This document shows positions 42,297 to 50,671 of a stretch of DNA of 64,000 nucleotides, one piece after another (the first letter of the stretch is position 1; each line of letters opens with the position of its first letter). Position numbers and translations under genes: made by a program. Source of the stretch: an uncultured Prevotellaceae bacterium (lineage in GTDB: Bacteria; Bacteroidota; Bacteroidia; Bacteroidales; Bacteroidaceae); contig OMRP01000008.1 in assembly GCA_900313615.1 (NCBI GenBank), positions 62,001 to 126,000 on the forward strand. Direction: 5' to 3'. The notes beneath the pieces were generated by a model. That model ran no database searches. It was given only the letters and a program-made list of their open reading frames with translations, and was not told the DNA's origin.

Positions 42297-45200
42297 CTAT
42301 TTTACCATAATCTTTCGTGTACGGACCTTGCCGTTGCTCAGCGTCTCACGCACGATGTTCACACCCTGCGAAAGGCGTTGCTGGACCTGGCCGGAAAGGT
42401 TAAACACTTGTGTCTTCACCACGTCGACGTGCATGTCGGCATCCGTCTCTTCAATCGATGTGGGGTCTATCTCAAGCACCTCGCGAGTGATACGGTTGAA
42501 ATGAACGGAAGGTGTGCCTTCGCCGATATATTGAAGGGCTAGGAACGAATAGTCATCGTAAACATCAAAAAAGTATTCATTGCTGCTGGCTTCCACCGCG
42601 GTGGTTTGCACATCCTCGTTGATGACGGTGGTCATCTGGAAATCAGATGGGATGGGCGCATCGGTGTAGAAGGTGAAACGATGGAAGGTGCCTGTGGCTA
42701 CGGTACCGCTATAGGGACCAACATAGGCGTACTTCTGGTTGAAATCGACAGTGCCGTTATATACGGGTTCTGAACCGAAGGGAACGATGGTGGCGGGATT
42801 CCAGCCATTGGCCACAAGACCGCTGGTAGCCACAGAAGTGTTGTCGGCTTTGTACAGCGTCACGTCTTTCACCACAGTCTGAACGGTGTTGCTGGTCATG
42901 TTCTGAAGGGCAAACTGAACCACCACGGGGTCGTCGCCCAGGTCCTCGGGGTTAAACGCACCTTCAAGCACGGTCTGTGTGGCGGCGAAGGGATAGTAGT
43001 GACCACCATAAGTGTCGGCCTGGGCTTGGTTGCGCAGGAACATCTGTAACTGACCTTCGCTGCCAGGAGCCGTCTCCAGTTCGATACGGTAACGGGGATA
43101 CTCGGTGATATTGAAAGGCTCGCCCCACAATTTCACATCGCCCCAGTTGCCGGGGAGACTGACAGTGGCGGGAAGACCATTGACACTGGTCGGACGACCT
43201 TCTATCTCAGCTCCATGGTCAACGAGAACCTGTAGGTCTTCGCTCGATGGGGTGAAGTCGGTGAGATAGACATCGCGTGTGGCGGAGAGTATCTCGACGG
43301 GGTCGATAGATGTGCTGCTGTAACGCTGCACCGCGAGGTACCAATAACTCTGGGTTAGGGTAATTTTGCACTCGTTGCCGTTAATCTCCAATGCGGGATA
43401 GGTCTCGCCGAGGTTCTCGCCGTATTCGTCTTTGTAACCGAGTTTCCACTGCAGACCTTCGGGGATGGGCTGGGCACACTTCACAGTAATCACGTGCTTT
43501 GTGCCTTCAGTGACGTCAGCACCCCAGGCCTTGCCACCAACTTCGCCCCACTGACCACGGAAATTCACGGTGCCACTGTAGATGTTGCCGTCGGCAGCGG
43601 CTTCGCCAGTGACGGAACTCGACCAGTTGCCTACCAAGGGTAACTGTTGCTCGGTACCAGCCTCGGGACCTTCATAAACCACGGGGTCGGCGCCAAATTC
43701 TTCGGGCTCACGTACACCCCACCAGCCAATCCACCAATCGAGGTCGATATCGCTGTAGCTACTTGGTGCGATGCGCACTTCTGTTTCCACATCTTCTTTG
43801 CCGAGCAGGTATTTGTCGATAAATGCTTCTACTTCAGGATACTGAACGGAGGGGAGTTGGCAATGACCGTGGCCAGGAACGATGGAATAACCCACACGGT
43901 CCTCGATGCCGAACTGTTCCCACACTTTCAGCGCGCCGTTCATTGATACATATCCGGAGGGGTCAGCCAACCAAGTGTAGTCGGGGTTGCCAAGCATGAG
44001 AAGGGCACGTGGACAGACCATGGCGGCTAACTCGTGGTGGTCATGGGGCAGGTAACTAACGTCCTTGCCGCGATAGGTGTCGCGCAGGCTCTCCATGAAC
44101 CAGTTGTAATCGGTATTGTCCAAACCTTCCACCGACTCAGCATCGGGCTGGGCGTTCATCCAACGACTGTAACGCCAAGCGGCGGCTCCACCACCACCGG
44201 GCTCTTGTGCGATCGTTAGGGCAACGCGCTCGTCGAAAGCACCGCAGAAGAGGGCCATCTTGCCGGCGTAGGAACAGCCGGTTACACCAATATGCTCAGT
44301 GTCAATCTTCGTCACGTCGGGACCCAACAACTGCAGTCCGTCTATCAGTCGGCTTAGTCCCCAAGCCCATTCGCTGTAGGCGCCGTTGTTCTTTAACTCT
44401 GGATACAAACGGTCAAATTCATAGTTGCCACGACCGGCGGCACTGCCCATTTGGCTGTAACTGTTCACTTGACTTTCACTGAACGTCATCGTGGCGATGG
44501 GACGCGATGAATAGACGGCACTAGGCAGTGAGATACCGCTCGTGCCAATCATGAGGGGGTAGGGGGCACTGCCTGTGCTGGGATAGTTGATGGTGGCACT
44601 TAGGTTTAATGTTTCACCGTTGACGTTGACAGCTACCTTCAGCGTGTTTCCTTCCATGGTGGCACTGACGCATGACGGGTCGACAACGGGTTTCTCTCCT
44701 ATCTCATAATGCTGTATTTCGCGGGCTATCTCGCCACGACGGAGCGACCAATCGCTGAAATCAGTCACCCTGCCACTGCCGTCCGACCATTCCAATGGGT
44801 CGGGCAGGGGATCAACCTTCTTGGCTTCGTCTTTCGTGGGTAGGATGGGACTGGCGGCGCTGCCGGTGTTCTCTATGCTGTAAACCAGGGGTATAGCACC
44901 ATCTGTCTTGGTCTTCACAACAACGCTGTATGAGGCATTGCCGGCGGCATACTCTTCATTGCCGGCGAAACAGGCGGTCACCTTGCCACTGCCTTCGCCA
45001 TCGCCGAGGGTTACTGCCCCTGTGTTGACATCAACACTCAGGAATCCGTCGGGATTCGAGGTGCTCGAATAGGTAACGGGCAGGGAATGGGGGTTGTTTA
45101 GAACGGGGGCGACAAAGGCCTCGCCCGGCTGTATGCGTATGCTGGTGGGGGTGAACGACAACTCGGGCTTTTGCAACTCGCCTTCTTTCACACGCTCCAC

Positions 45201-45617
45201 GCTAATCACATGGATGGTCACCGACTCTGATTTCGTCCACTGAAGGGAGAGAAATTTATAGGTCTGGTCGAACTCGAAACTGATGTCGGTCTGGCCGGCA
45301 TCGAAAGGAACATATTGGGCATTGTCGTCGCTCGTGTCGACATAATTAACTTTCCATTGGAATCCTTCAGGAAGGGGTTCCGAAACATGGATGGTGATAG
45401 TGTGCTTGCCACCAGTCACTTCGCTGCCCCAGGCACCGCCGCCCATGTCGCCCCACTGGCCGGAGAAGGTGACGTCACCACTGTACACTTTGCCGTCGGC
45501 AGCGGCGTTGCCTGACGTGCTAAAACGCCAATTGCCTACCAAGGGCAACAACTCCTGGGCGGGAGATGAAAGCACACCGAATGTTAGGCATAGAATCAGG
45601 TAGATAACTTTTTTCAT
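42297..45617 (-). CDS. Multidomain glucuronoyl esterase (CE15) with three repeated modules and a T9SS tail
   Basis: 1106 residues, signal peptide at 1-20. The CE15 core (about 240-640) has the nucleophile in GVTGCSYAGK (Ser near 447), AQEPGGGGAAAW and the His block VPGHGHCQLP. It would cut the ester between lignin and 4-O-methylglucuronate of xylan. Three related modules of about 120 residues occur at roughly 25-150, 655-780 and 930-1045, each starting with a PLVGNW- or GWNP-type opening and a YSG(D/T)V segment. An Ig-like region covers about 153-235. The C-terminal 50 residues (VFNLSGQVQQRL, KVRTRKIMVK) resemble a T9SS type A sorting domain. The repeated modules are not identified. Confidence 0.87.
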   Translation of the reverse strand: MKKVIYLILCLTFGVLSSPAQELLPLVGNWRFSTSGNAAADGKVYSGDVTFSGQWGDMGGGAWGSEVTGGKHTITIHVSEPLPEGFQWKVNYVDTSDDNAQYVPFDAGQTDISFEFDQTYKFLSLQWTKSESVTIHVISVERVKEGELQKPELSFTPTSIRIQPGEAFVAPVLNNPHSLPVTYSSTSNPDGFLSVDVNTGAVTLGDGEGSGKVTACFAGNEEYAAGNASYSVVVKTKTDGAIPLVYSIENTGSAASPILPTKDEAKKVDPLPDPLEWSDGSGRVTDFSDWSLRRGEIAREIQHYEIGEKPVVDPSCVSATMEGNTLKVAVNVNGETLNLSATINYPSTGSAPYPLMIGTSGISLPSAVYSSRPIATMTFSESQVNSYSQMGSAAGRGNYEFDRLYPELKNNGAYSEWAWGLSRLIDGLQLLGPDVTKIDTEHIGVTGCSYAGKMALFCGAFDERVALTIAQEPGGGGAAAWRYSRWMNAQPDAESVEGLDNTDYNWFMESLRDTYRGKDVSYLPHDHHELAAMVCPRALLMLGNPDYTWLADPSGYVSMNGALKVWEQFGIEDRVGYSIVPGHGHCQLPSVQYPEVEAFIDKYLLGKEDVETEVRIAPSSYSDIDLDWWIGWWGVREPEEFGADPVVYEGPEAGTEQQLPLVGNWSSSVTGEAAADGNIYSGTVNFRGQWGEVGGKAWGADVTEGTKHVITVKCAQPIPEGLQWKLGYKDEYGENLGETYPALEINGNECKITLTQSYWYLAVQRYSSTSIDPVEILSATRDVYLTDFTPSSEDLQVLVDHGAEIEGRPTSVNGLPATVSLPGNWGDVKLWGEPFNITEYPRYRIELETAPGSEGQLQMFLRNQAQADTYGGHYYPFAATQTVLEGAFNPEDLGDDPVVVQFALQNMTSNTVQTVVKDVTLYKADNTSVATSGLVANGWNPATIVPFGSEPVYNGTVDFNQKYAYVGPYSGTVATGTFHRFTFYTDAPIPSDFQMTTVINEDVQTTAVEASSNEYFFDVYDDYSFLALQYIGEGTPSVHFNRITREVLEIDPTSIEETDADMHVDVVKTQVFNLSGQVQQRLSQGVNIVRETLSNGKVRTRKIMVK

Positions 45618-45741
45618 GCTGTTAAAACATTAATTGTATTAATAATAGTAAATAATATAATTAGGTCCTTTTCTTCTGATGGGCTCCTTTGGGAATCGTG
45701 TTTAGGCGAGTGTTTTTAGTCTCTTTCTTTTTAGGCTTCTG

Positions 45742-45749
45742 CAAAGATA
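45742..45749 (-). promoter_or_regulatory. -7 box for the CE15 gene
   Basis: The reverse strand reads TATCTTTG, giving a leader of about 118 nt before the start at 45617. It lies in the 316-bp divergent region shared with the DUF1846 gene; the remainder of that region is AT-rich with no further feature seen. Confidence 0.55.
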
Positions 45750-45899
45750 CTCGTTCAGGAAACTATCGTACAGAAAAATCGTTCTAAAGGGTTTCACTTT
45801 TGTTTCATATAAAAAATCTTTATTTGATGAAACAAAAAAATGTGCTCTCGGGAACTTAAAAAAACATTGTTCACATGCTTTTCTTCTATGTTTTTTTTA

Positions 45900-45907
45900 T
45901 AATTTTG
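45900..45907 (+). promoter_or_regulatory. -7 box for the DUF1846 gene
   Basis: TAATTTTG, 26 bp before ATG 45934, preceded by a T-run. Confidence 0.55.
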
Positions 45908-45933
45908 CACCCATAATTATTTGGAATACTTCT

Positions 45934-47412
45934 ATGATGATAGGTTTTGACAACGACAAGTACGTAAAAATTCAGTCTGAACATATCCGTGAACGTATAT
46001 CGCAGTTCGGGGGGAAACTTTACCTCGAACTGGGAGGAAAACTCTTCGACGACCATCATGCCTCTCGTGTTTTGCCAGGTTTCAAGCCTGACAGCAAACT
46101 GTCGATGCTCCAGCAACTATCCGAAAGCATCGAAATAGTCATCGTCATCAGTGCCGAAGACATAGAGTCCAACAAGACGCGCGCCGATCTGGGCATTACC
46201 TACGACGAGGATGTGCTGCGACTGCGCTATGCTTTCCAGCAAAGGGGATTCATGGTGGGCTCGGTGGTCATCACACATTATAAGGGGCAACGGACGGCTG
46301 ACACCTTTCGCCAACGTCTCCAGCGCATGGGCATCAAGACCTATATCCATTATCTCATCGATGGATATCCACATAATGTGTCACTCATTGCATCCGACGA
46401 AGGGTTCGGAAAGAACGAATTTGTCGAGACGGAAAGGCCACTGGTCATCGTGACCGCACCTGGACCGGGCAGCGGGAAGATGGCGGTGTGTCTGAGCCAA
46501 CTCTATGGCGAAATAAAAAAGGGTGTACAGGCTGGATATGCTAAGTTTGAAACGTTTCCTGTGTGGAGCCTGCCGCTGAAACATCCTGTCAATGTGGCCT
46601 ATGAGGCGGCAACGGCCGACCTTAACGATGTCAACATGATTGACCCGTTCCATCTCGATGCCTATGGCAAGGTGGCGGTCAACTACAACCGTGACATTGA
46701 GATATTCCCAGTGCTTAACGCACTCTTCGAGGGTATCTATGGGAGCAATCCCTACAAATCGCCTACCGATATGGGGGTCAACATGGTGGGATTCTGTATC
46801 TCCGATGACGAGGTGTGCTGCCGCGCATCCAAAGATGAAATCATCAGACGCTATTACACGGCCACGAACAAACTGGCGGATGGGGCATGCAATGACAGCG
46901 AGGTGCATAAGATACAGATGCTCTTCAATCAACTGAAAATCACTACTGCCGACAGACGTACCACGGTGGCGGCAAACGAACGCAAAAAACAGAGTGGGCA
47001 CACCTCGGCGGCCATTGAACTGGAGGATGGCACCATCATCACCTCTCAGTCGAGTCCGTTGTTGGGCTGTTGCGCGGCGTTGCTGCTCAATGTCACCAAG
47101 CATCTCGCGGGAATCGACCATGCTGTGAAACTCATTCCTCAAAGCATGATAGAACCTATACAAAAGACGAAAATCGAATATCTCGGGGCACGTAACCCTC
47201 GATTGCATACTGATGAGGTGCTCGTGGCACTCTCCGTCTTATCGCCACACGACGACAACTGTCGCCGAGCCTTGGAGAGTCTGCCCAAACTCCGTGGATG
47301 CCAGATTCACTGTACTGTCATGCTTTCGGAGATAGACCGAAAGATTCTTAAAAAATTGGGTTGCGACCTCACTTGCGATCCCTTGCGCAAAGTACCTTCC
47401 GATAAAGACTAA
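45934..47412 (+). CDS. DUF1846-family protein
   Basis: 492 residues, the usual family length. It opens IGFDNDKYVKIQSEHIRERI and has FGGKLYLELGGKLFDDHHASRVLPGF, typical of DUF1846. A nucleotide-binding-like loop VTAPGPGSGKMAVC (about 165-178) is followed by NVAYEAATADLNDVNMIDPFH. The C-terminal half has ASDEG-type and LLGCCAALLLNVTKHLAG segments. The biochemical role is unknown. It is transcribed divergently from the CE15 gene and ends at a strong terminator. Confidence 0.9.
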   Translation: MMIGFDNDKYVKIQSEHIRERISQFGGKLYLELGGKLFDDHHASRVLPGFKPDSKLSMLQQLSESIEIVIVISAEDIESNKTRADLGITYDEDVLRLRYAFQQRGFMVGSVVITHYKGQRTADTFRQRLQRMGIKTYIHYLIDGYPHNVSLIASDEGFGKNEFVETERPLVIVTAPGPGSGKMAVCLSQLYGEIKKGVQAGYAKFETFPVWSLPLKHPVNVAYEAATADLNDVNMIDPFHLDAYGKVAVNYNRDIEIFPVLNALFEGIYGSNPYKSPTDMGVNMVGFCISDDEVCCRASKDEIIRRYYTATNKLADGACNDSEVHKIQMLFNQLKITTADRRTTVAANERKKQSGHTSAAIELEDGTIITSQSSPLLGCCAALLLNVTKHLAGIDHAVKLIPQSMIEPIQKTKIEYLGARNPRLHTDEVLVALSVLSPHDDNCRRALESLPKLRGCQIHCTVMLSEIDRKILKKLGCDLTCDPLRKVPSDKD

Positions 47413-47415
47413 ATA

Positions 47416-47447
47416 AAAAGTCCGCCGTCAGATGACGGCGGACTTTT
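47416..47447. terminator. Terminator after the DUF1846 gene
   Basis: A 15-bp stem, AAAAGTCCGCCGTCA with TGACGGCGGACTTTT, with the GA turn extended by the closing bases. A and T runs on either side. Confidence 0.9.
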
Positions 47448-47510
47448 TAATTCTTTAATTCTTTAATTTTTTAATTTTTTAATTTTTTAATTTTTTAATT
47501 CTTTAATATT
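47447..47510. repeat. Eight copies of an 8-bp TTAATT(C/T)T repeat
   Basis: Units run without gaps from 47447 to 47510; the last is TTAATATT. The core AATTAA/TTAATT is palindromic and carries TAA stops on both strands. A shorter relative lies near 50286-50318. Confidence 0.85.
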
Positions 47511-47561
47511 ACATGTGTATCATATGGGAGGGCATTCTCTTGCCCCTTGCTCCTTGCCCCT

Positions 47562-50153
47562 CTAATTCCTAAACACCAATCCTTCGCCGAAGTGGTCAAT
47601 CAAAATGGGCTTGTCGGGATTCACCTCACCAGCCAGCAGCTTCTTCGACAACTCGTTGAGCAGTTCCTTTTGGATGGCACGCTTCACGGGACGGGCGCCG
47701 AATTCGGGGTCGTAACCTACATCGGCCAGATAGTCGATGGCTTGTGGCGTGGCTTCCAACGTGAATCCTTGCGGAGCGAGGATGGCCTTCACGGCATTCA
47801 GCTGTAAGCGTACCACGTCGGCTATCTGTTCCTTCGTCAGCGGCAAGAACATGATGGTCTCGTCGATACGGTTCAGGAACTCGGGACGGATGGTTTGCTT
47901 CAGCAAGCCCATCAACTGGCTGTTCAGCGCATCGGTCTCATTGGCCGTCAGTGTGCCGCCATGCTGCTCGAGATATTCGCGTATCACTTGGCTGCCTAGG
48001 TTCGAGGTCATGATGATGATGGTGTTCTTGAAGTTGGCGGTACGTCCCTTGTTGTCGGTCAAACGACCATCGTCAAGCACCTGCAAGAGGATGTTGAACA
48101 CATCGGGATGGGCCTTTTCTATCTCGTCGAAGAGTACCACGCTGTAGGGCTTGCGCCGTACGGCTTCGGTCAACTGGCCACCTTCGTCGTAACCCACATA
48201 TCCCGGAGGGGCTCCGATGAGTCGACTCACGGTATGCTTCTCCTGATACTCACTCATGTCGATACGCGTCATCATGCTCTCATCGTTGAACAGGTAGTCA
48301 GCCAAAGCCTTCGCCAACTCTGTCTTGCCCACACCAGTGGTGCCGAGGAAGATAAACGAGGCGATAGGACGCTTGGGGTCTTGCAGTCCGGCACGGCTGC
48401 GGCGTACGGCATCGGCAACGGCTGTGATGGCTTCGTCCTGACCCACCACGCGTTTGTGCAGTTCTTCTTCCAAATGGAGCAGTTTCTCTTTCTCGCTCTG
48501 AAGCATACGCGTAACGGGGATGCCGGTCCAGCGGCTCACCACCTCGGCGATATCGTCGGCGGTCACCTCCTCGCGTACCATGGCATCGGCTCCTTGGGCA
48601 TCGTGTAATTGCTGCTGCAGACGTTCTATTTCGTCGGACAGCGAACGCAACTTGCCATACCTAATCTCTGCCACACGCTCATAGTTGCCCTCGCGTTCGG
48701 CACGCTCGGCCTCGAAACGCAGGTTCTCCATCTCTTGTTTGTTCTGCTGGATATGCTCGATGATGCCACGCTCACCCTCCCAACGGGCGCGGAACGACTG
48801 CTCTTGGTCGCGTAACTCGGCTATCTCCTTGTCCAACTGGGCCAACTTGGCTTCTTGGTCGCTCTCGCGCTTGATGGCCTCACGCTCAATCTCCAACTGG
48901 GCACGCCGACGGGTTATCTCGTCCAACTCTTCGGGCACGCTGTCGTGTTCCATACGCAATTTGGCGGCGGCTTCATCCATCAGGTCGATGGCTTTGTCGG
49001 GAAGGAAACGGTCACTGATATACCGCTCGCTCAGTTTCACGGCGGCAATACAGGCGTCGTCCTGGATACGTACCTTGTGGTGGTTCTCGTAACGCTCCTT
49101 CAGACCACGAAGGATGGAGATGGCGCTCATCTCATCGGGTTCATCCACCATCACGGTCTGGAACCTACGCTCCAAGGCCTTGTCTTTCTCGAAATACTTT
49201 TGGTATTCGTTGAGTGTCGTGGCACCGATGGCACGCAGCTCACCACGAGCCAAGGCGGGCTTTAGGATATTCGCGGCATCCATAGCACCCTCGCCACCTC
49301 CGGCACCTACCAATGTGTGTATCTCGTCGATGAAAAGGATGATTCCTCCGTCGCTCTTCGTCACTTCCTTGATGACACTCTTCAGACGTTCCTCAAACTC
49401 GCCTTTGTACTTCGCACCAGCTATAAGCAGACCCATATCGAGGGTGTACAACTGCTTGTCTTTAAGGTTCTCGGGAACATCACCACGCACAATCCTTTGG
49501 GCCAACCCTTCCACGATGGCGGTCTTGCCGGTACCTGGCTCGCCTATCAAGATGGGGTTGTTCTTCGTGCGCCGTGATAGAATCTGCAACAGACGGCGTA
49601 TCTCGTCGTCACGGCCTATCACGGGGTCAAGTTTTCCAGCACGGGCATCGGCCACCAGGTTCTTGGCGTATTTCTCCAATGCTTGGTAGTTCTCGTCGCC
49701 CGAGGCGGTATTCACCTTATTGCCTTTGCGCAGTTCGTCAATGGCTTTCTGGGCATCGTCCTTGGTCAGGCCGGCGTCTTTCAAGATGCGGCTGGCGGTG
49801 CTGTTCACCTCCAAAAGGGCCAAAAGCAGTGGCTCGATGCTCACATACTCGTCACCCATTTTCTGCGAGATGTCAAGGGTGCGCTGCAGCACTTGGTTGG
49901 CGCTGTTGGAAAAATAGGGTTGTCCGCCTTGCACACGCGCCAAATGGGCGATGGCTTGGTCGGTCACGGATTCTACCTGCTGAATATTGACTCCTGTTTT
50001 TTGGAACACGAAACTTACCACATCGCGTCCCTTTTGAAGAATTCCTTTCAGCAGATGCTCTGGCTCAATGGCTTGTTGACCATTGCGCTCGGCACTTTGC
50101 AGCGCTTCCTGCACTGCCTCTTGTGCTTTGATTGTAAATTTGTCAAAATTCAT
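47562..50153 (-). CDS. clpB: ATP-dependent chaperone ClpB
   Basis: 863 residues, full length. Disaggregase acting with DnaK. The N-domain ([21 protein letters not shown]) has two Clp repeats. AAA1 has GEPGTGKTA near 206 and [14 protein letters not shown]; a middle coiled-coil domain (about 400-540) with [13 protein letters not shown] follows, then AAA2 with GTTGVGKTE near 605 and [16 protein letters not shown]. The C-terminus is [16 protein letters not shown]. The middle domain marks ClpB, not ClpA/ClpC. No heat-shock operator was recognised upstream. Confidence 0.98.
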   Translation of the reverse strand: MNFDKFTIKAQEAVQEALQSAERNGQQAIEPEHLLKGILQKGRDVVSFVFQKTGVNIQQVESVTDQAIAHLARVQGGQPYFSNSANQVLQRTLDISQKMGDEYVSIEPLLLALLEVNSTASRILKDAGLTKDDAQKAIDELRKGNKVNTASGDENYQALEKYAKNLVADARAGKLDPVIGRDDEIRRLLQILSRRTKNNPILIGEPGTGKTAIVEGLAQRIVRGDVPENLKDKQLYTLDMGLLIAGAKYKGEFEERLKSVIKEVTKSDGGIILFIDEIHTLVGAGGGEGAMDAANILKPALARGELRAIGATTLNEYQKYFEKDKALERRFQTVMVDEPDEMSAISILRGLKERYENHHKVRIQDDACIAAVKLSERYISDRFLPDKAIDLMDEAAAKLRMEHDSVPEELDEITRRRAQLEIEREAIKRESDQEAKLAQLDKEIAELRDQEQSFRARWEGERGIIEHIQQNKQEMENLRFEAERAEREGNYERVAEIRYGKLRSLSDEIERLQQQLHDAQGADAMVREEVTADDIAEVVSRWTGIPVTRMLQSEKEKLLHLEEELHKRVVGQDEAITAVADAVRRSRAGLQDPKRPIASFIFLGTTGVGKTELAKALADYLFNDESMMTRIDMSEYQEKHTVSRLIGAPPGYVGYDEGGQLTEAVRRKPYSVVLFDEIEKAHPDVFNILLQVLDDGRLTDNKGRTANFKNTIIIMTSNLGSQVIREYLEQHGGTLTANETDALNSQLMGLLKQTIRPEFLNRIDETIMFLPLTKEQIADVVRLQLNAVKAILAPQGFTLEATPQAIDYLADVGYDPEFGARPVKRAIQKELLNELSKKLLAGEVNPDKPILIDHFGEGLVFRN

Positions 50154-50221
50154 ATCTTTTCTCCTTTCTTGTTTTTCAAATGTGATGTTTTATCTCCCTC
50201 TTTTCCCCTCCTTTTTTCATT

Positions 50222-50258
50222 CCCCTCCTAGGAGGGGGTAGGGGTGGTTTGTTAAACA
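50222..50258. repeat. Dispersed palindrome
   Basis: CCCCTCCTAGGAGGGG followed by GTAGGGGTGG and TTTGTTAAA. Nearly the same as 39250-39287. It is part of the 518-bp gap between clpB and the next gene; that gap also holds a TTAATT-type run (50286-50318) and the duplication at 50437-50520. Confidence 0.65.
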
Positions 50259-50436
50259 CTGTCCCAACCTCTTTTCTTTCAATTTTCTAATTTTTTAATT
50301 CTTTAATTTCTTAATAATTTTCCTCCAAATCCTGTGCCCCAATCATTCCACTGACAAATTGGCGCATTTGAGTGCCATCTTGTCCCCCGATACGCCCCAA
50401 ACTTCCAAACTTCACCTTTACCTTTCTCATATCGCG

Positions 50437-50520
50437 CCATCCTCTTTCCCCTTCCTTGGGAGGGGGCCAGGGGGAGGTTCCATCCTCTTTCCCCTTCCTT
50501 GGGAGGGGGCCAGGGGGAGG
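50437..50520 (+). repeat. Identical 41-bp direct repeat with internal palindrome
   Basis: Copies at 50437-50477 and 50480-50520 are identical over 41 bp and separated by TT. Each holds CCCCTTCCTTGGGAGGGG followed by GCCAGGGGGAGG, the same layout as the other dispersed palindromes. Confidence 0.88.
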
Positions 50521-50614
50521 ACTCTTGCGACAAAAAACACACCTTTCCCCTTCTCTTGTCGCATATTTGGCCACTTGTCGCATCAAGTTTGATATTGGGG
50601 CGTTTATTCTTGCA

Positions 50615-50643
50615 TTTGTGTATGCAATACACTTGTAATTTTG
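50615..50643 (+). promoter_or_regulatory. Promoter with possible operator for the beta-helix protein
   Basis: TTTG (50615-50618), a 17-bp spacer, and TAATTTTG (50636-50643). The spacer holds the inverted repeat GTGTAT-GCA-ATACAC (50618-50632), which could be an operator. Confidence 0.5.
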
Positions 50644-50671
50644 CGCAGAATTTTCAGGATATAATTCAACG

